DNA from: Paramacrobiotus metropolitanus
Taxonomy: Eukaryota > Tardigrada > Eutardigrada > Parachela > Macrobiotidae
Length of the DNA: 64,000 nucleotides
Direction of reading: 5' to 3'
NCBI RefSeq assembly: GCF_019649055.1
Contig: NW_026570230.1
Coordinates: forward strand, 806,001 to 870,000
Below the pieces are notes generated by a model. The model was not told the DNA's origin and searched no databases. It saw only the letters and a program-made list of their open reading frames with translations. The position numbers and the translations under genes are program-made. Below are positions 49,901 to 62,778 of the stretch, one piece after another (the stretch's first letter is position 1; each line of letters opens with the position of its first letter).

Positions 49901-51995
49901 CTGGAATGCTCCGATGTCATTACGAATTTAATTGGCTCAGCATATTGTACTTTTCGTGATGATTAAAAATTTTTTTGCAATAAAATAACTTAAAAACCCG
50001 TGCGCCTGTTGAATTAATGTGTACATATGTTGTGTACTGTAATTAGATGAGCACGAGTAGTAAACTGTTTCCTAAATTTATGGATCTTTTGTAAAAAAAT
50101 TTAATAGCATAATTTATTTGAAAATTAAACGTGTCTGCCTTGGGGTAAGTGTGCGTGTAATAATTCATAATTTGTTGAATGGGCTTATCAAAAACCAGCT
50201 CTTCGGAGAAAACATTGAAGTCAGATCTACAAATTTGATTCAGTGGACTGCGTAATGCAAAAATTCCCGTCATTTACTTGGGGCGCTGATGTTCTAGCGG
50301 CTCGGTATTTAATGCTAACAATTTTGGTTTGGTGATAATATGTTCAGTAAAAGCACTCGATTTCTGCTGAAGTAAGTGCCGCTAGCGTGCGTTATTTATT
50401 TTTCATTGATTCACATCGTAACAGATCCTATTATGGTTATTTCTGGTTGGGATCCAAAACGCTCAGCGGTTCAATCTATTCTTCTAATGGAGTTAGGTAG
50501 CGCCGCGGCCAATACATATTAAAGAAACCAAATTAACACGCAATATCTGCCAACATAATCGATAGAGCAACGGTCAACAATCAATAAAAATCGTTACAAA
50601 TAATTCATACACATCCTTGTCTGTTCACGAATGGCCGGCCCAGGTATGTGTATTTTGACAATGATTAGCGTACCGCGCGGGCAGCGGCGGCAACAGCATA
50701 AACTGGTTGCCGGGACAATGCCGGCGTGTACTACACCCCTGCTTATAACATTGCAAACCAGATTAATAGGCCAATATGCAGCGACAATCCATAAATAAGA
50801 AAACCTGTAGGCTTATGTGGATTTTTAATATTATTCTTCCATTTTTCTATCGCGAGGTGGAAGGTCGAATTTTACCGGGAAAAATACATATACACGTGTG
50901 CCGTTTATATGTTTATTCTATACCTGCACACAGCTGCTTACTCGCGCTTCATTGCATCGCAATCGAAGCGGGCCAAAACGGTTGGTGGGGAAATTTGCAT
51001 AAGATTCCCGCCTGCTTTATTAATCATTTCATTACACACGTGGCTGGCCGGCGGTTAATGAATATCACCGCTTATAAGCCAGCCAAATTTACCTCGCCAC
51101 CAGCCAAAAACCCGTTCCAATGGAATTCCGATTACGTGCAATAAAAATACCATGCATTCGCTTACTTGTGGCAAAAATGCCATTTTTTTCCAGCACATTG
51201 TTCGACGGGTTTTTTCATTAGGATAGCGGAAAAGTATGTGACGGTGTACAAATAGTTGTCTGTTTGTTACAATTACGCCGTACGTCTTTATTCTTTCTTA
51301 CATTTTTGGCAACACTACCACCAGGATGCTTTATTGGCTAGCGGTCAGTCGGGGGCGGTGCTTGGGCTATGGTTGCAGGCGGTGTTGTATCGAAGCCGAT
51401 ACATACACGGCACATATTGTGAAATCTTAATAGCCACTACACTATACAGTGAGCGGCACGTACTCGTTGCAGTGATCTCAAACGGTTTTTATTCTTTCAT
51501 ATTTTGAGAGATACTCAACGGCATCTTTTCACACACGCAGAGAGTATAGCGAGCGGGGCAGAATCTTGAGTAATATTATCGCCGGTGTGTGTATGTATGT
51601 GTGAGTTATCTGTTCGGCAACAATTTTTTCGTTGTTAGAGTTTTTTTCACCCTACCTGTAACAGTCATCATCTACCGCCATATGCGCACATTGCATCGTC
51701 AATAAACCCACACTGCGAAGAATCGGAACGCGGAACTTTTACCTCAGCAATTGTTGTGCCACTTTTCGCTTGCTGCTTTAATGCAGCATATTTTTCTCTA
51801 GTCGTTCCGTTCGGCGCGAGAAGAAAGAGAATTGTTATATTGCGCTGTCTTCCAACATCTTCGTCGGATACACTCTATCATCGCTACTAAACAGGCGCGT
51901 ATGTGCGCCGTGTGCGGCGGAAACCCATCTTTCTTTTGTTGATTTGCGGCGTTTTGAGACGACAGCGTGTTGTTAAGCGTAAGGCGTCTGCCATC
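43939..51995. other. 8-kb stretch without a firm gene
   Basis: Between the CBM14 start (- strand) and the Kirre-like gene start (+ strand), so both promoters and any distant control elements of the latter may be here. Frames noted but not accepted: 45018-45398 (-) and 49654-49869 (-), the latter listed separately. A GC-richer patch with many gcgc/ccgg words lies at about 47.1-47.3 kb. No RNA gene or repeat element was recognised. Confidence 0.5.
49654..49869 (-). other. candidate small reading frame or isolated exon, 71 codons
   Basis: An ATG-initiated frame begins MGELRVGNAVHPVVKPECSV. Its first 49 codons strongly favour G or C in the third position, unlike the flanking DNA, and a possible donor (ATCAAG|GTTACA) ends that biased part. 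No domain recognised, no signal peptide, and no convincing partner exon found nearby. It could be an exon of an unrecognised minus-strand gene, a gene relic or a conserved element. Confidence 0.3.
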
Positions 51996-54900
51996 ATGAA
52001 ACCTCACTTTCTCCAACGGGTATCCTGTGGCTGGATAACGGTATTGATATGCACTCAAGGTAAGTGTTGTCGTGTGTACGAGCACTGTTAATTGAACAAA
52101 TGACCACTGTCGTCGGCAACCTTCCTGTACAATTATCTCGCTGTTTACTTTCCCATTTCGCACCGTGTAAACAAAGCAATTAATCCGCGTTTGTACACGC
52201 AGTTCTTATTAAATTTATTTTCGGCATTGGGCCGGTGATTTGATATAAATTAAATGCTTTAATGTTACTATGGCAGATTGCAGCTACCATCTGACGATAA
52301 AATATTTATGACGTTTGCACTAATTTAATAAATGATTGGATTTAAACGGCGGGAGTATTGCATGCATGTTGATGCGTTTTCACCAGGACGCGTAATGTTC
52401 CCTTGTTTACTGGACCTTCTAATTGTACTGATTGCATTATGACAAGACCACGTGCTGTGCTATTAGCATCGTGGATCGGGCTAATTGTTTGGAACAAACC
52501 GCTTTGGCGGATTAGTTAGATTTTGCCGATTGCTAACAATATACAGCCGCTTTATCGGCCAGCGCCGCTGTATATGTGGATGCACATATCCGTGCGAGAT
52601 TGTAGTCGGAGAAATCGCAGCATGTACAACATTGCCCGTAGCGGTTGTCCAATCGACCGGTTAAAATATATACGAGTTTCGGGGCTGCACTTTGGGGAAA
52701 CTGGGAATTAGGGAATTCACGTACACATATAGCATCGCTGTTCAATCGAAACAATACGCAATGAATTGTGAAATGAGTTGGTATTGTGGATGTTCACGGG
52801 TGGTAAAAACGGAAGAGAAAGGGGGATGCTGGCCCTTATTCAAGTGATCTTTACTGGAAAAAAAGGCGTTAAGCGAGGGAAGACTCGCCAGTGCTTAAAC
52901 TACACTGATTTGATCACTCGCTCTGCTCCTCTCTTATCTTTGTTCGAACGCGATCTCATTGAACAAGATCACATCTTCCGGCGGGGAAAAGACGCACTAA
53001 AGATACACGGCAGATCATGGCTATTGATTCATGCAAAAGTTTTTTGGCACAAAAGATGAAAGTGTTTTAGGTTATAGGCGTTTTTGTTTGTAATACACGC
53101 TGCATCCATTTTCTTACACGATGGTGTGTATGAGCCACCGCTAACCCACTTTTATTCATACTCCCATCACTCACTTCCTCCACCCACATTTTCTCATCAT
53201 CGCCGGCTATTATGCGCGCCGCATAATGCGGCACGGCGTTGGTAAATTGAACGTTAACACATATCCATACGTTTAACGCTTGATCATGATTTTCTATGGG
53301 GCCGGCTGTGTATGTTTTACGGCTTCACGAGACGGATGAAGATTGAGATTTCAAATTTGCTAGTCAGGGATTGTGTTTCATTCTGCCGGTAGGGAAGCCC
53401 GATAAGCGCTGGGAACGGCCAGAGCGCCCCACGATAACAGGATAAAAGCGGGAAAATATTTGAAAAATTGTTGGAAGAAATATTTTGTCACTGTGACAGG
53501 CGTGTGGTTTGCGTAAAGTGCAAAACTTTATGTGGATATTGTCGGCTGGTATCTCACCAGCAATGAAAACCGAAACTGAGAAAGATCGGTCCGAGTGAAG
53601 AATATGCTTAGGTCAGTCACGAGGGTTGATTTGACGGGAAACTGCGCTTGATATGTCCAGTTGGTGGGCATGATGCCGATTTGATGAAATATTGTATACA
53701 TTTTCAAATCTCCCTCCAAATGATGATGATGGATATGTCAAATCCTGCTGGGTCGGATTAGGACAGGAAAAGATCTGCGCATAGCGATCATAAGAATTGT
53801 CCCGGAGTGCTGTGTGCCGGTTGAGAGGGACGCTTTCTCAACACACACATATACCATACGTACAACACTCGCGGTCATCACCGGCTCCGTTTCAACGCTT
53901 TTGATCGGCACTTTGGTCAGTGTAGTTGAGCGATGCGCAGGAAGGGGGAGAGATATTTATACGAGCCAGAGACACACACACGTTAATTCCACGCTTCATC
54001 ACAACAGATAATTAGGGGGCGTCCTGGCCAATTGTTCCCTGTGTCCGGCTGCGATGCACTTCGGGTTCTCGCAATACGTATATGCCTGCGTGTGTTTGTC
54101 AGAAGAAGAACCGGGAGAGAATGGTGTGCGCGTGATCTTGATGATCTCCTAGAGCGGAAAAGTGGCAACTGTCATTGAAATGGTGAATGTTCCCAATGGA
54201 CTTGCCACCTTCAAAACAATGCTGACTCACCAGGAGTGCGGCACGTCTGGGTCAATTTCTCGCAGTTGTACCCTTTCTTATTAGGGCTATAATATAATAA
54301 TTTAGCTGTGTCATATGAGCTTCATACATATAAATATACTCGGACATGTTATGTCCCCGCAAAAATTCTGTTAAACTAACAAATAAATTCAGACACTACG
54401 TGAAGAAGAAAATTAAAATTTTAATAATACAGTAAAATATGATTTACAAATCCGCCTTTAAAATAAAGCACTTCTAAAATGCTTCCAAAGCAGACACAGG
54501 CGACTACTGGTCAAGTCTGTTTGCCATTTGTCTAATGACAAATGACAGCTGAGGTATTTAGACATTGTGGCTAATTCGCGGTTTTGCAAATTCTCACCTA
54601 TTCTGTGCTCCTCTGCTTCCGATAGATATTACTAGCTCAGACAGCGACCACTATTTACACATTGCCTATAATTCCGTTTAACCTGAACCCGTCTGCAGCA
54701 GTCAAGAGGACAAAAACGGTCATGAGAACCCGTATTAATTAAACGGATAAAAGCGTCACACATACTGTCCCGAGGTGTCCGCCTGAACAATGGAAAAGAG
54801 GTCGGGTCCAGTGCAGGGCAGTGTAACAAGTATAACGGCAACTGTGTGCTAGACTACGCTACAGTAGCCAGTCTAATTGATAGGGTCTTCCTCAGGCCAC

Positions 54901-57900
54901 GCCAGATTACCGTGTATTGGCGGAGATGCCCATTGAAAAATATTTAGCACTTTGTTTTGGCAGATTTCGGCCAGTGTTTCCATCTTCACTGTACACTGTC
55001 CATCGTCGCTCATTAGGACGATCGGGCTGCGCATATGGCAGGAGTTGGTGTTTATTTAAAGTAGAATTCTTTCACGGCTACTTAACAAGCGCTATGTTTA
55101 CCAAAGACATTCCTGACTGGACAGAGAAATGGCCATAATGTTATGCTCTCGGACCACACGGCTGTAAAAGCTCCACATTACACACAGCTGCTTCTTTAGC
55201 GTACGAAAGTATAGTTAGTAGAGAGCGGGCCCATTTTATGGGGCAGTTTAGGGGAAATAACGTGCTGAGCACGATTTAGATGGCTGTAAAATGGAGCGCT
55301 ACCGGTGGACATTATCGTTGATAACGGTTCTCAGGCCGCTTTTGTTGTTATTCACTTCTTAACAAGTAGGAGCCGACCGGTCTCCCATATAGGATTTTGT
55401 TATGGCGCTTGAAAGTTTAAGAACGGATGTCTCCATTTTATTCAAGGATCGGATGGAAAAATATGAAAATATGTAATGTACACGAGGATTTATGATAGAT
55501 GATAATAGGCGCATTATAGTGTAAAGAGGCTTGCCAGTCAGGCGAAACTCAGTCTGCGTGGAAGATCCTTTCATCGGTGGATATAACTGAATGTATGTTA
55601 TGCTTGTTTGCTTGCCCTTTCTTGGACCGGAGCATAATTCATGCACATAAATGGTCTACCGTTTTAGTTTACCAAGTGGCTTATTTTTATTCGCAATTTA
55701 AATATAACTGAAATTAGGAAATCGAAAAATTTTTAAAGTACTCTCCGAGAACTTGAAATATTTTTAATTTTAGTAGCACGAATACAAAAGACAGTTGACT
55801 ATCCGGATATTGAAATATCATTATAAAGTGATAAAACTAATGTTATAAAATAAGGTTTAGTTTTTCGCTTTTGCTGAATTTAAACTGCAGTATATTAATT
55901 TTGTGACAAGTAGCAATAGACAGTTTTTAAAGAGGCGACCAAAATAAAATACACTATGTCCCCACAACTCACAAGCGTCCTATCAATCTGCAGATAAATG
56001 GTTTATCCAAACAAAATAAAAATCTATAAAAACCATATGATTACACGGAATATTGCAGCCGGATGTTTTAGTCCATTGAGTATACTGATTGTATATTGAA
56101 CTGACAAGCGTGTCGCTTAGAGGATGATGGAAGATATTAGAAAGGAAAATATTTGTGGAAAAATTGATAGCATGGAGTAGTTGATTATACAGTGGGCATT
56201 ATTAAGCCGATATTACCGTGCTCCATGTCGCAACTACCATGGTCTATATCTGTGTGAATCTTGGACTCTAAAAGCGATGATTTTCTTCGATGCCCCCGGG
56301 CCAGCCGCAGTCGGCAATGTAGCGGAAGTGCCATCTTGCATGGCATACTCTTTCAATAACCTCTACGACATTTGTCTATGCTGTAATTATTAACACAGGC
56401 AGTTCCACCTCCACCATTCCGACGGGTACTAACCATTATGATATACAACAAAATACTCTCTCTGCGTCGATTGTAACCAAGTTCATCTTGTCTATCTGTA
56501 TGAGAGCTTAAGAGAATAACTTGACCGCAGCAAGCTTGTTGTGTTGTTGTCATAATGTGGCGGGCCTGCCAGCTGTGACGTCATGCAATTTGACGGTGCT
56601 TCATCATTGTCGCTGTCAGTCTGGGAGAGTTTAAGGAGTTGCCCAGTTAATTTCCTTTTAATCCAGAATAGCGGATAGCGGATAGCAGATAAAATAGCGG
56701 ATTTATGACAACATGCTCGGGCTTATGATAATCATGAACCAATCCAATTAAATAATTAGATCTAGTTTTTGGCAGTAATTTTTCAACGAAATCGTGTTAT
56801 CCAAAATCACTTATGCTGGCCGTTGGGCAAAGTTTATCACAAAATCTAAATTGTTTAAAATTTTTTGATAATAAAAATACTGTTTTAAAGTGGTTGCCAT
56901 AAATGAAGCAACCGAGAATAGTTTTTTTTAAGAACATGCTCATAATGTTTGGAATATGTGAAGAATGGCCATCGGTCAATATTAATTAGGTGTGGCGAGC
57001 CGTTTACATCATTATGCGCCGGTAACGCTGCCACAGTTGGTGCATATAGCGAAAAGACAACTGTGTTGATTGTACATTTAGCGAACCGTAACTATTTCAG
57101 TTGCATTGTCCGGCGTTCGGACATAAATTCGGAAAAATTGTCTATGCAGATTAACCTGCAAGACTGTCACATTCAGTCAGACCCTGTTCGCACCACTGAA
57201 CACTCTTTGACATGCAACACAACATGGACTACTCGTACCAATTGCAAAATCCCACTATTTAATCAATTGTCTTCGCAACCGCGTGTACACGGAGCAGGCA
57301 ATAGTAAAATGTCGGAGCGAAAAAAAACTCAAAAATGATCGTGACGGACTGTTTGTGTACAGGCTCACACAAAGCAATCAAAGACCCGCGTTGCGGAGCT
57401 CTGAACAATGCTGAAGTAATCGGTGACTCTCGGGTGGCTGTGTACCGGCATTGACCTACTGATCATTTGAAAGGAACCGATCAATCACTGAAATCGGTTA
57501 TTTTGTCTGCTTTGTCAGCAGACTATATTAATCTTACGTAAAGTTGTCTTACAAAAAAACTAATGAATTTGAAAATTTGGGTAGGCATGCGTCACTAAGC
57601 AGTGACCGGTTTGACGAAATATAAGCTCCGCAAAAGATTGTCCAAATTTTTTAATTTTTTAAGATTTACGATGAAGATACAGGATTTAAAATTTTTATCA
57701 GCTACACAATTTTACAAATGGTATAAACGAAGTACATCTTGAGTTTACTGTGCGGGCGCCGGTAATTATCATTAGAATTTCTCGCATACGAAATGAATCG
57801 CTGTCACACAGAAATTATTCTAGCATTTGGGTTATGCGTAGTGTACTTTCCCATTATTGTCTGATGCGTTGGAGCATGACAAATGCAGTATGAATCAGTG

Positions 57901-60900
57901 CTACGCGCTGGTAAAGCGAATTATTAGAGCGTAATTAAATTCATAATCTGAGTATATGATGCATAAATTTGCTCGTTTAGATGGGGTTGTTATCGCAGTG
58001 CGCTTACCATAGAAGTATACAACGAGGATGAAATGACGATACGATGAGCGCTTCCGCAGTTTACGCGGGGCAGTCGCTCGTAGAAATCACATACCCTGCG
58101 GCCTGTATAATTACTAATTGGATTACAGCATATATCCGACTACGTTACATGACACTTATGACCTTCCGCACTATTCTACGCTTATAGACGCACGCGTTTC
58201 TTCCCCCCTCCTACGGGCTGTACAGTGTGTGCTTGGATAAACAATAGTCAAACTGTATACAATTTATTTGCGCAACACCAATCGTTCGTTTTACTCCGGT
58301 CAATATTGGCTCAGGGTATTTGAACAAATACAAAATTGGGTCGTATGTTTTATGCGTTGTTCCGCAGTCTGAAGCTTAAGCAAATAGAAAACTCTTTCGT
58401 TCCTATGTATTCTTTGAGAAAAACAATCTTGGTGTGCAACGAATTATGTGTTGCTATTTTTGTGAAACTTTTTTTGTTCCCTTCCAGAAAAATTTCGTTA
58501 ACGCTAGAACGCACGTAAACGTGCACACATAACTTAGACGGAAGTTTTTGTATAATAAATTCGTAGAAAGATAAGCAAACGATGTTAGGGGATAAAACAT
58601 ATGCACATTCACATTTGCGGAACTGGACATTCACAGCTGGTCATCACATATCGGCGTAGGATTGGGTGAGAAGTTTACTGGCAATTATGTGTTTAAAATT
58701 TATGTGCCGACGATAAAAGTGTCCGGATTGTCTTGTTAACCTTGAGCAATGCAGACAGTAGATCCCATTACCGGTTGCCGTTGGATTGACCATATGTTCC
58801 AAGTGGACGATCACTATAAATAATATCCAATTTCACATAACTTCTATCGTCCTCTGCCGCGCCGTAAATATATTTTCCTCTACGCGTTTACTCTTGAGAT
58901 TTTCTTTGACGGAAATTTTCTGACAATTCGGGTTTATATATATTGATCGGGGCATGTTGATTAGACGCGGGGGCCGGTTCATTCTTTCTGGCACGATTCC
59001 GTAGTGATAGATATGGGGACCTCATGCCGGGACAATTTGCCGGCCAAAGTGTCATAGAATGTGCCCATGCTAAGTACCGGGCCTTTTTGTTTAATTATAC
59101 CTATTTTTCATGCAGTTTACTATGTAGATATTGTTAGCACAAGATGGTCCGTTTCGTTAACCCGCTCACCGGACAGTCAGAAGTGCTCACAATAACTTAA
59201 ACAGATACAAAATATGCAAAAAAACTGATTCGGTCTTTAACCTAAACTGTATCATCATAACTGCCCCCTGAACTGCTTAAACAAATAAACAGATCTATTA
59301 GCCAGTGCAATTTTGAACATTTTTTCACCGCTTAGTTGTTTCGTTCGATAACAGTCATTATCTTAACACAGCCACAGTACACAAAATGCACTTTATATTT
59401 ATTAGTAAACAGTGTATTCTAGCATATAATTAGTTGCCAAATACCATTGTACAACCCTGCAGCACATCTATCATTAATCGAGTTGTATGTGAATTTCCAC
59501 TAATTAGAAAATCATTTCCTTCTTTAATTTGCAGCTTCAGTCGGCCATTTGTCAAAAGTTTAATATGCCGAGTTTAATTTCGCCAAAGCTTAAATGCATT
59601 TTGCAGTACATGTTTACTCTTGCCCCTTTTACTCGACCCGATTCCCAATAATTTAGCCTGCTTCCTGATTAAAACTTCCCATCTGGTACACTTTTCTTTC
59701 CATTGACTGCTTAAACGCTTTATGGCCATGTCCGGGCCTTTAACACGCTGCATCTGCATTGTATGTGGCCATGGTCCGCTCCATCCTCGCACAACAGGCA
59801 ACAATTTTCTTGTACCGTAACACGGGACAGAAGGGGCCAATTGTTTGGGCGTTTATTTGGCCACCTAAAGCCCTAATTGTTTAGCATGGCCATAATGCAC
59901 TTTATATTTATGTACCATCCATTCTAATTGCACACTATAGGATTTTTGCAAGCCACTGTTAACTTGAATGGTGTTAGATTGTTATAATTAAAATGCCGGT
60001 GTGTATATAGCGCCTGTCAACGCGTTTTTGTTAGTCCATCATCTGTTGACTGAAACTCTCCACAACTTAAGTATCGTTTTTCCCCTCACGATATACACGG
60101 CAAGACCTCTTGAATAAACGTAACAAAATCTACTTGGGCGCAGGATAGTGTGTTGTATTCAGTGGTGATCAGCGAGTTTTGACTATGTATTAAATTGTGA
60201 TATCCTTGATTGCCAATGAACGGGTGAAGATGTTTGTTTGGTTAAGGGAGCGAAGCTGTCACGTCCTTCGTCCTTTTTACCTGAGCGGATCAGTGCCGGC
60301 TACTGATTTGGCTACTGAAACACTCGGTAGTACGAGTTGCTGTCTTATTCTGTAGACTGTAGTTCATATTCGGATGATTCGCTTCGCCGAGTTCTCTTAT
60401 CAAACGCCGGAAATGCAAACTTTATCAGCGCATTGCGCTAAGCCGCAAACGATCATCTGGATTATTTTAAATATAATCTTTATGGGATCGCACAATCAGA
60501 TAGCACAAAACAAATCTATCATGCCAGTTGTAAAATGCATAAGAATAATAACGGCTGGAATTTTGAAATATTTTTTTACAGAAAAAAGAAACAATTGAAA
60601 CATGTATGATAAATACCGAACAAACTTCCTGTTAACGAATGTTATTGCAAAATGCAAACAGCTTAGCCAGGCAAACTCTTAGCTGTAGCCTACAGCGTCG
60701 GATATTGATATTCATTATGAGACGTTGAGGGAATCGGTGTGAATTTGTGTCAGACGCGATATCCGATCTCTTTTTAATAGAAATTTATAATTTGATGAGT
60801 GATCAGCACATGCCGATCGCTAACGCTGACCGTCCAAATAAAAATCCATTTTCCCATTTCGGAACGGGGCAATCAGGCGGCCATTACAGCGTTGACCGGC

Positions 60901-62778
60901 TGTTGCAGCACCGGCACATGGCCATCCTCCCTTGTCCCGTGCCGTCCGGACGGACCAAATTATATTCCTAACGTCGGGGCGCTTGATATATATTTGCATG
61001 ACAAAACCGCTCCCGACAACGCCGGCTGGATTATTCCCATCGCAGCCAACGTCAGTTTTATTAAAGCGTTTAGACAAAAGTTTCATGCATATCCGGTTGT
61101 GCGAAAGAGGTCATATCATAAAAGGCCGGCGCTCGTCCAATTTTCTGGACCTGTCAACGCCAGGAATATATTTATATGAATTGTATTGTATACATGACAG
61201 GAATATATGTACCCATCTATCGGGACTAAATTGACCAGTGGCTATATACGTGCCGTCCGTATATATAGCGCTTAGGTCGCTTAAAAACGATTGATGGAAA
61301 TTTTCGGGATTATGCGCTGCGGAAGTTGTTGTGTGTATATAAAAGTATATGTATTAGCTGGAGCCTGAGTAATGCCTTGTGCATCTTGCGTGCTGGCATG
61401 GATTTATTGTAATACGAGATGGTATTTCATTTAGATAAGAGCTTTTCCATGTCCAGCGTCTGTCCATCCTTCACAGCGACATGAGGCCCCTCTTAATCCG
61501 CTTTACGATTTTCAGTTAGCCCCTCTTTTCGGCATGGTCAAGCTAGAGTGTACACTAGTAAAAGCCGGGCAGGACTTTTGCGTTTTGCGAGAATATTGAA
61601 ATGAACAGCTCAGGTTTCATGTCATAATAATACTCCTTGTGTTCCGCAGCGGTCACTTGAGATAAGCACTATGCATAGTTCCGTTTTAAAAACCTGTATT
61701 CAGAGCATAGACCAACAAAATAACATACCACAAACCTCTTGATGCGTATTGTTACAAGAATACATAAACAAACACGCCGGTTCAGACTGTCTGGGAAATG
61801 GCCCGACATACGATAGCACTTGACGAATGTATAAACACAATTAAAATTTTATCAAATCCGAATCACGACGTATTAATAACAATATTTTATGTACACAAAT
61901 TTTGGTTACACTGTATTATTTTGCCAGTACTTAATTAACTTGACAGTTCAACAGTTCTTTTGTTTTCCATTGTAGTATTATGTGGAGCATCGCCAGGTGC
62001 ATTCGTGGAAGAGCCAGCCGATCAAGAAGTGAATCCAGCTGACACCGTCGATCTCCGATGCCGGCTGACTCCCCAACCTGCCGGACCAATTACCGTACTC
62101 TGGCTAAAGGACGGTAAGTGTGCATAATGTCTAGTTAATACTCCATATCCGGTAACAATACACCTTCTACCTACTGGTCACGCGTTCGTTCACGTTTTTC
62201 GATATACTAATTATACAGATGTTACCAAATGCATATCCCGGCAAGTACACACTAGACTTGCTACTACTCTCTGTTCTCTTTTCACCCTATGATTAACATA
62301 TAGCGAAAAACTGACCAGCTGGGCTCCACTTGACGCGCTCTACTTGGAGACGGTGTTCTTGTATATTGCGCAATACTCTTACATCAGCTGCCGGCCCCCG
62401 CGGCCGGCCATCCCCACGAGTGTACAAATGGTAATTAGTGCTGCTGGTGTTAATTGTAGGCCAACTGCAGAATACGCAGGCCAGCGGTCTGTACACCAGC
62501 ACCGGTGACCCCAGCAACTTCGACTATTCCATTCGCATCAACGGCGCCACCGTCGAGCGGGATGACGGGGTGTGGGAGTGCCAGGGATTGGTCAGCGGAG
62601 GGACAGTGGGTTCGCGGAAAGCCCATGTGGTCGTCCGGCAGGCACCGCACGACCGACCGATCATGCAGCAGGATGCCGGGACCATTCGCAATGGGGATGA
62701 TCTACTGCTGAAAGCCGATCAGAACTATACGGTCACTTGCGAAGTACACGAGGCTAATCCTCCCGCCAAAATTAAATG
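51996..62778 (+). CDS. Kirre/nephrin-type immunoglobulin adhesion protein, 5' part (3 exons, runs past window)
   Basis: Exons 51996-52059, 61976-62113 and 62460-62778 join with phases 1, 1 and 2 and encode the first 174 residues; the gene continues beyond 64000. There is no upstream in-frame ATG. The signal peptide is MKPHFLQRVSCGWITVLICT and runs into exon 2. Ig domain 1 (about 30-127) begins FVEEPADQEVNPADTVDLRC with Cys50, WLKDG around Trp64, and closes with DDGVWECQ (Cys108). Ig domain 2 starts after RQAPHDRP, with NYTVTCEV (Cys161), and is cut by an intron right after KIKW (Trp174). The EPADQ opening, the WLKDG words and the following Cys/Trp spacing resemble Kirre/Roughest and Neph/KIRREL proteins, which mediate cell-cell recognition at filtration slits, muscle and synapses. 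Orthology within that group and the TM/cytoplasmic parts cannot be judged here. Confidence 0.85.
52060..61975 (+). other. 9.9-kb first intron of Kirre-like gene
   Basis: Bounded by donor CAAG|GTAAGT and acceptor CCATTGTAG, both in phase 1. No nested gene was recognised on either strand. Contents seen: a short run of atagcgg repeats at about 56668-56697, and a stretch at 60740-61200 where long frames are open on both strands. Long first introns of such genes often hold enhancers, but no specific site is shown. Confidence 0.75.

Noticed and set aside
56668-56697. Short tandem run of atagcgg
   Set aside because: Only about four imperfect copies; too small to be more than a microsatellite-like tract.
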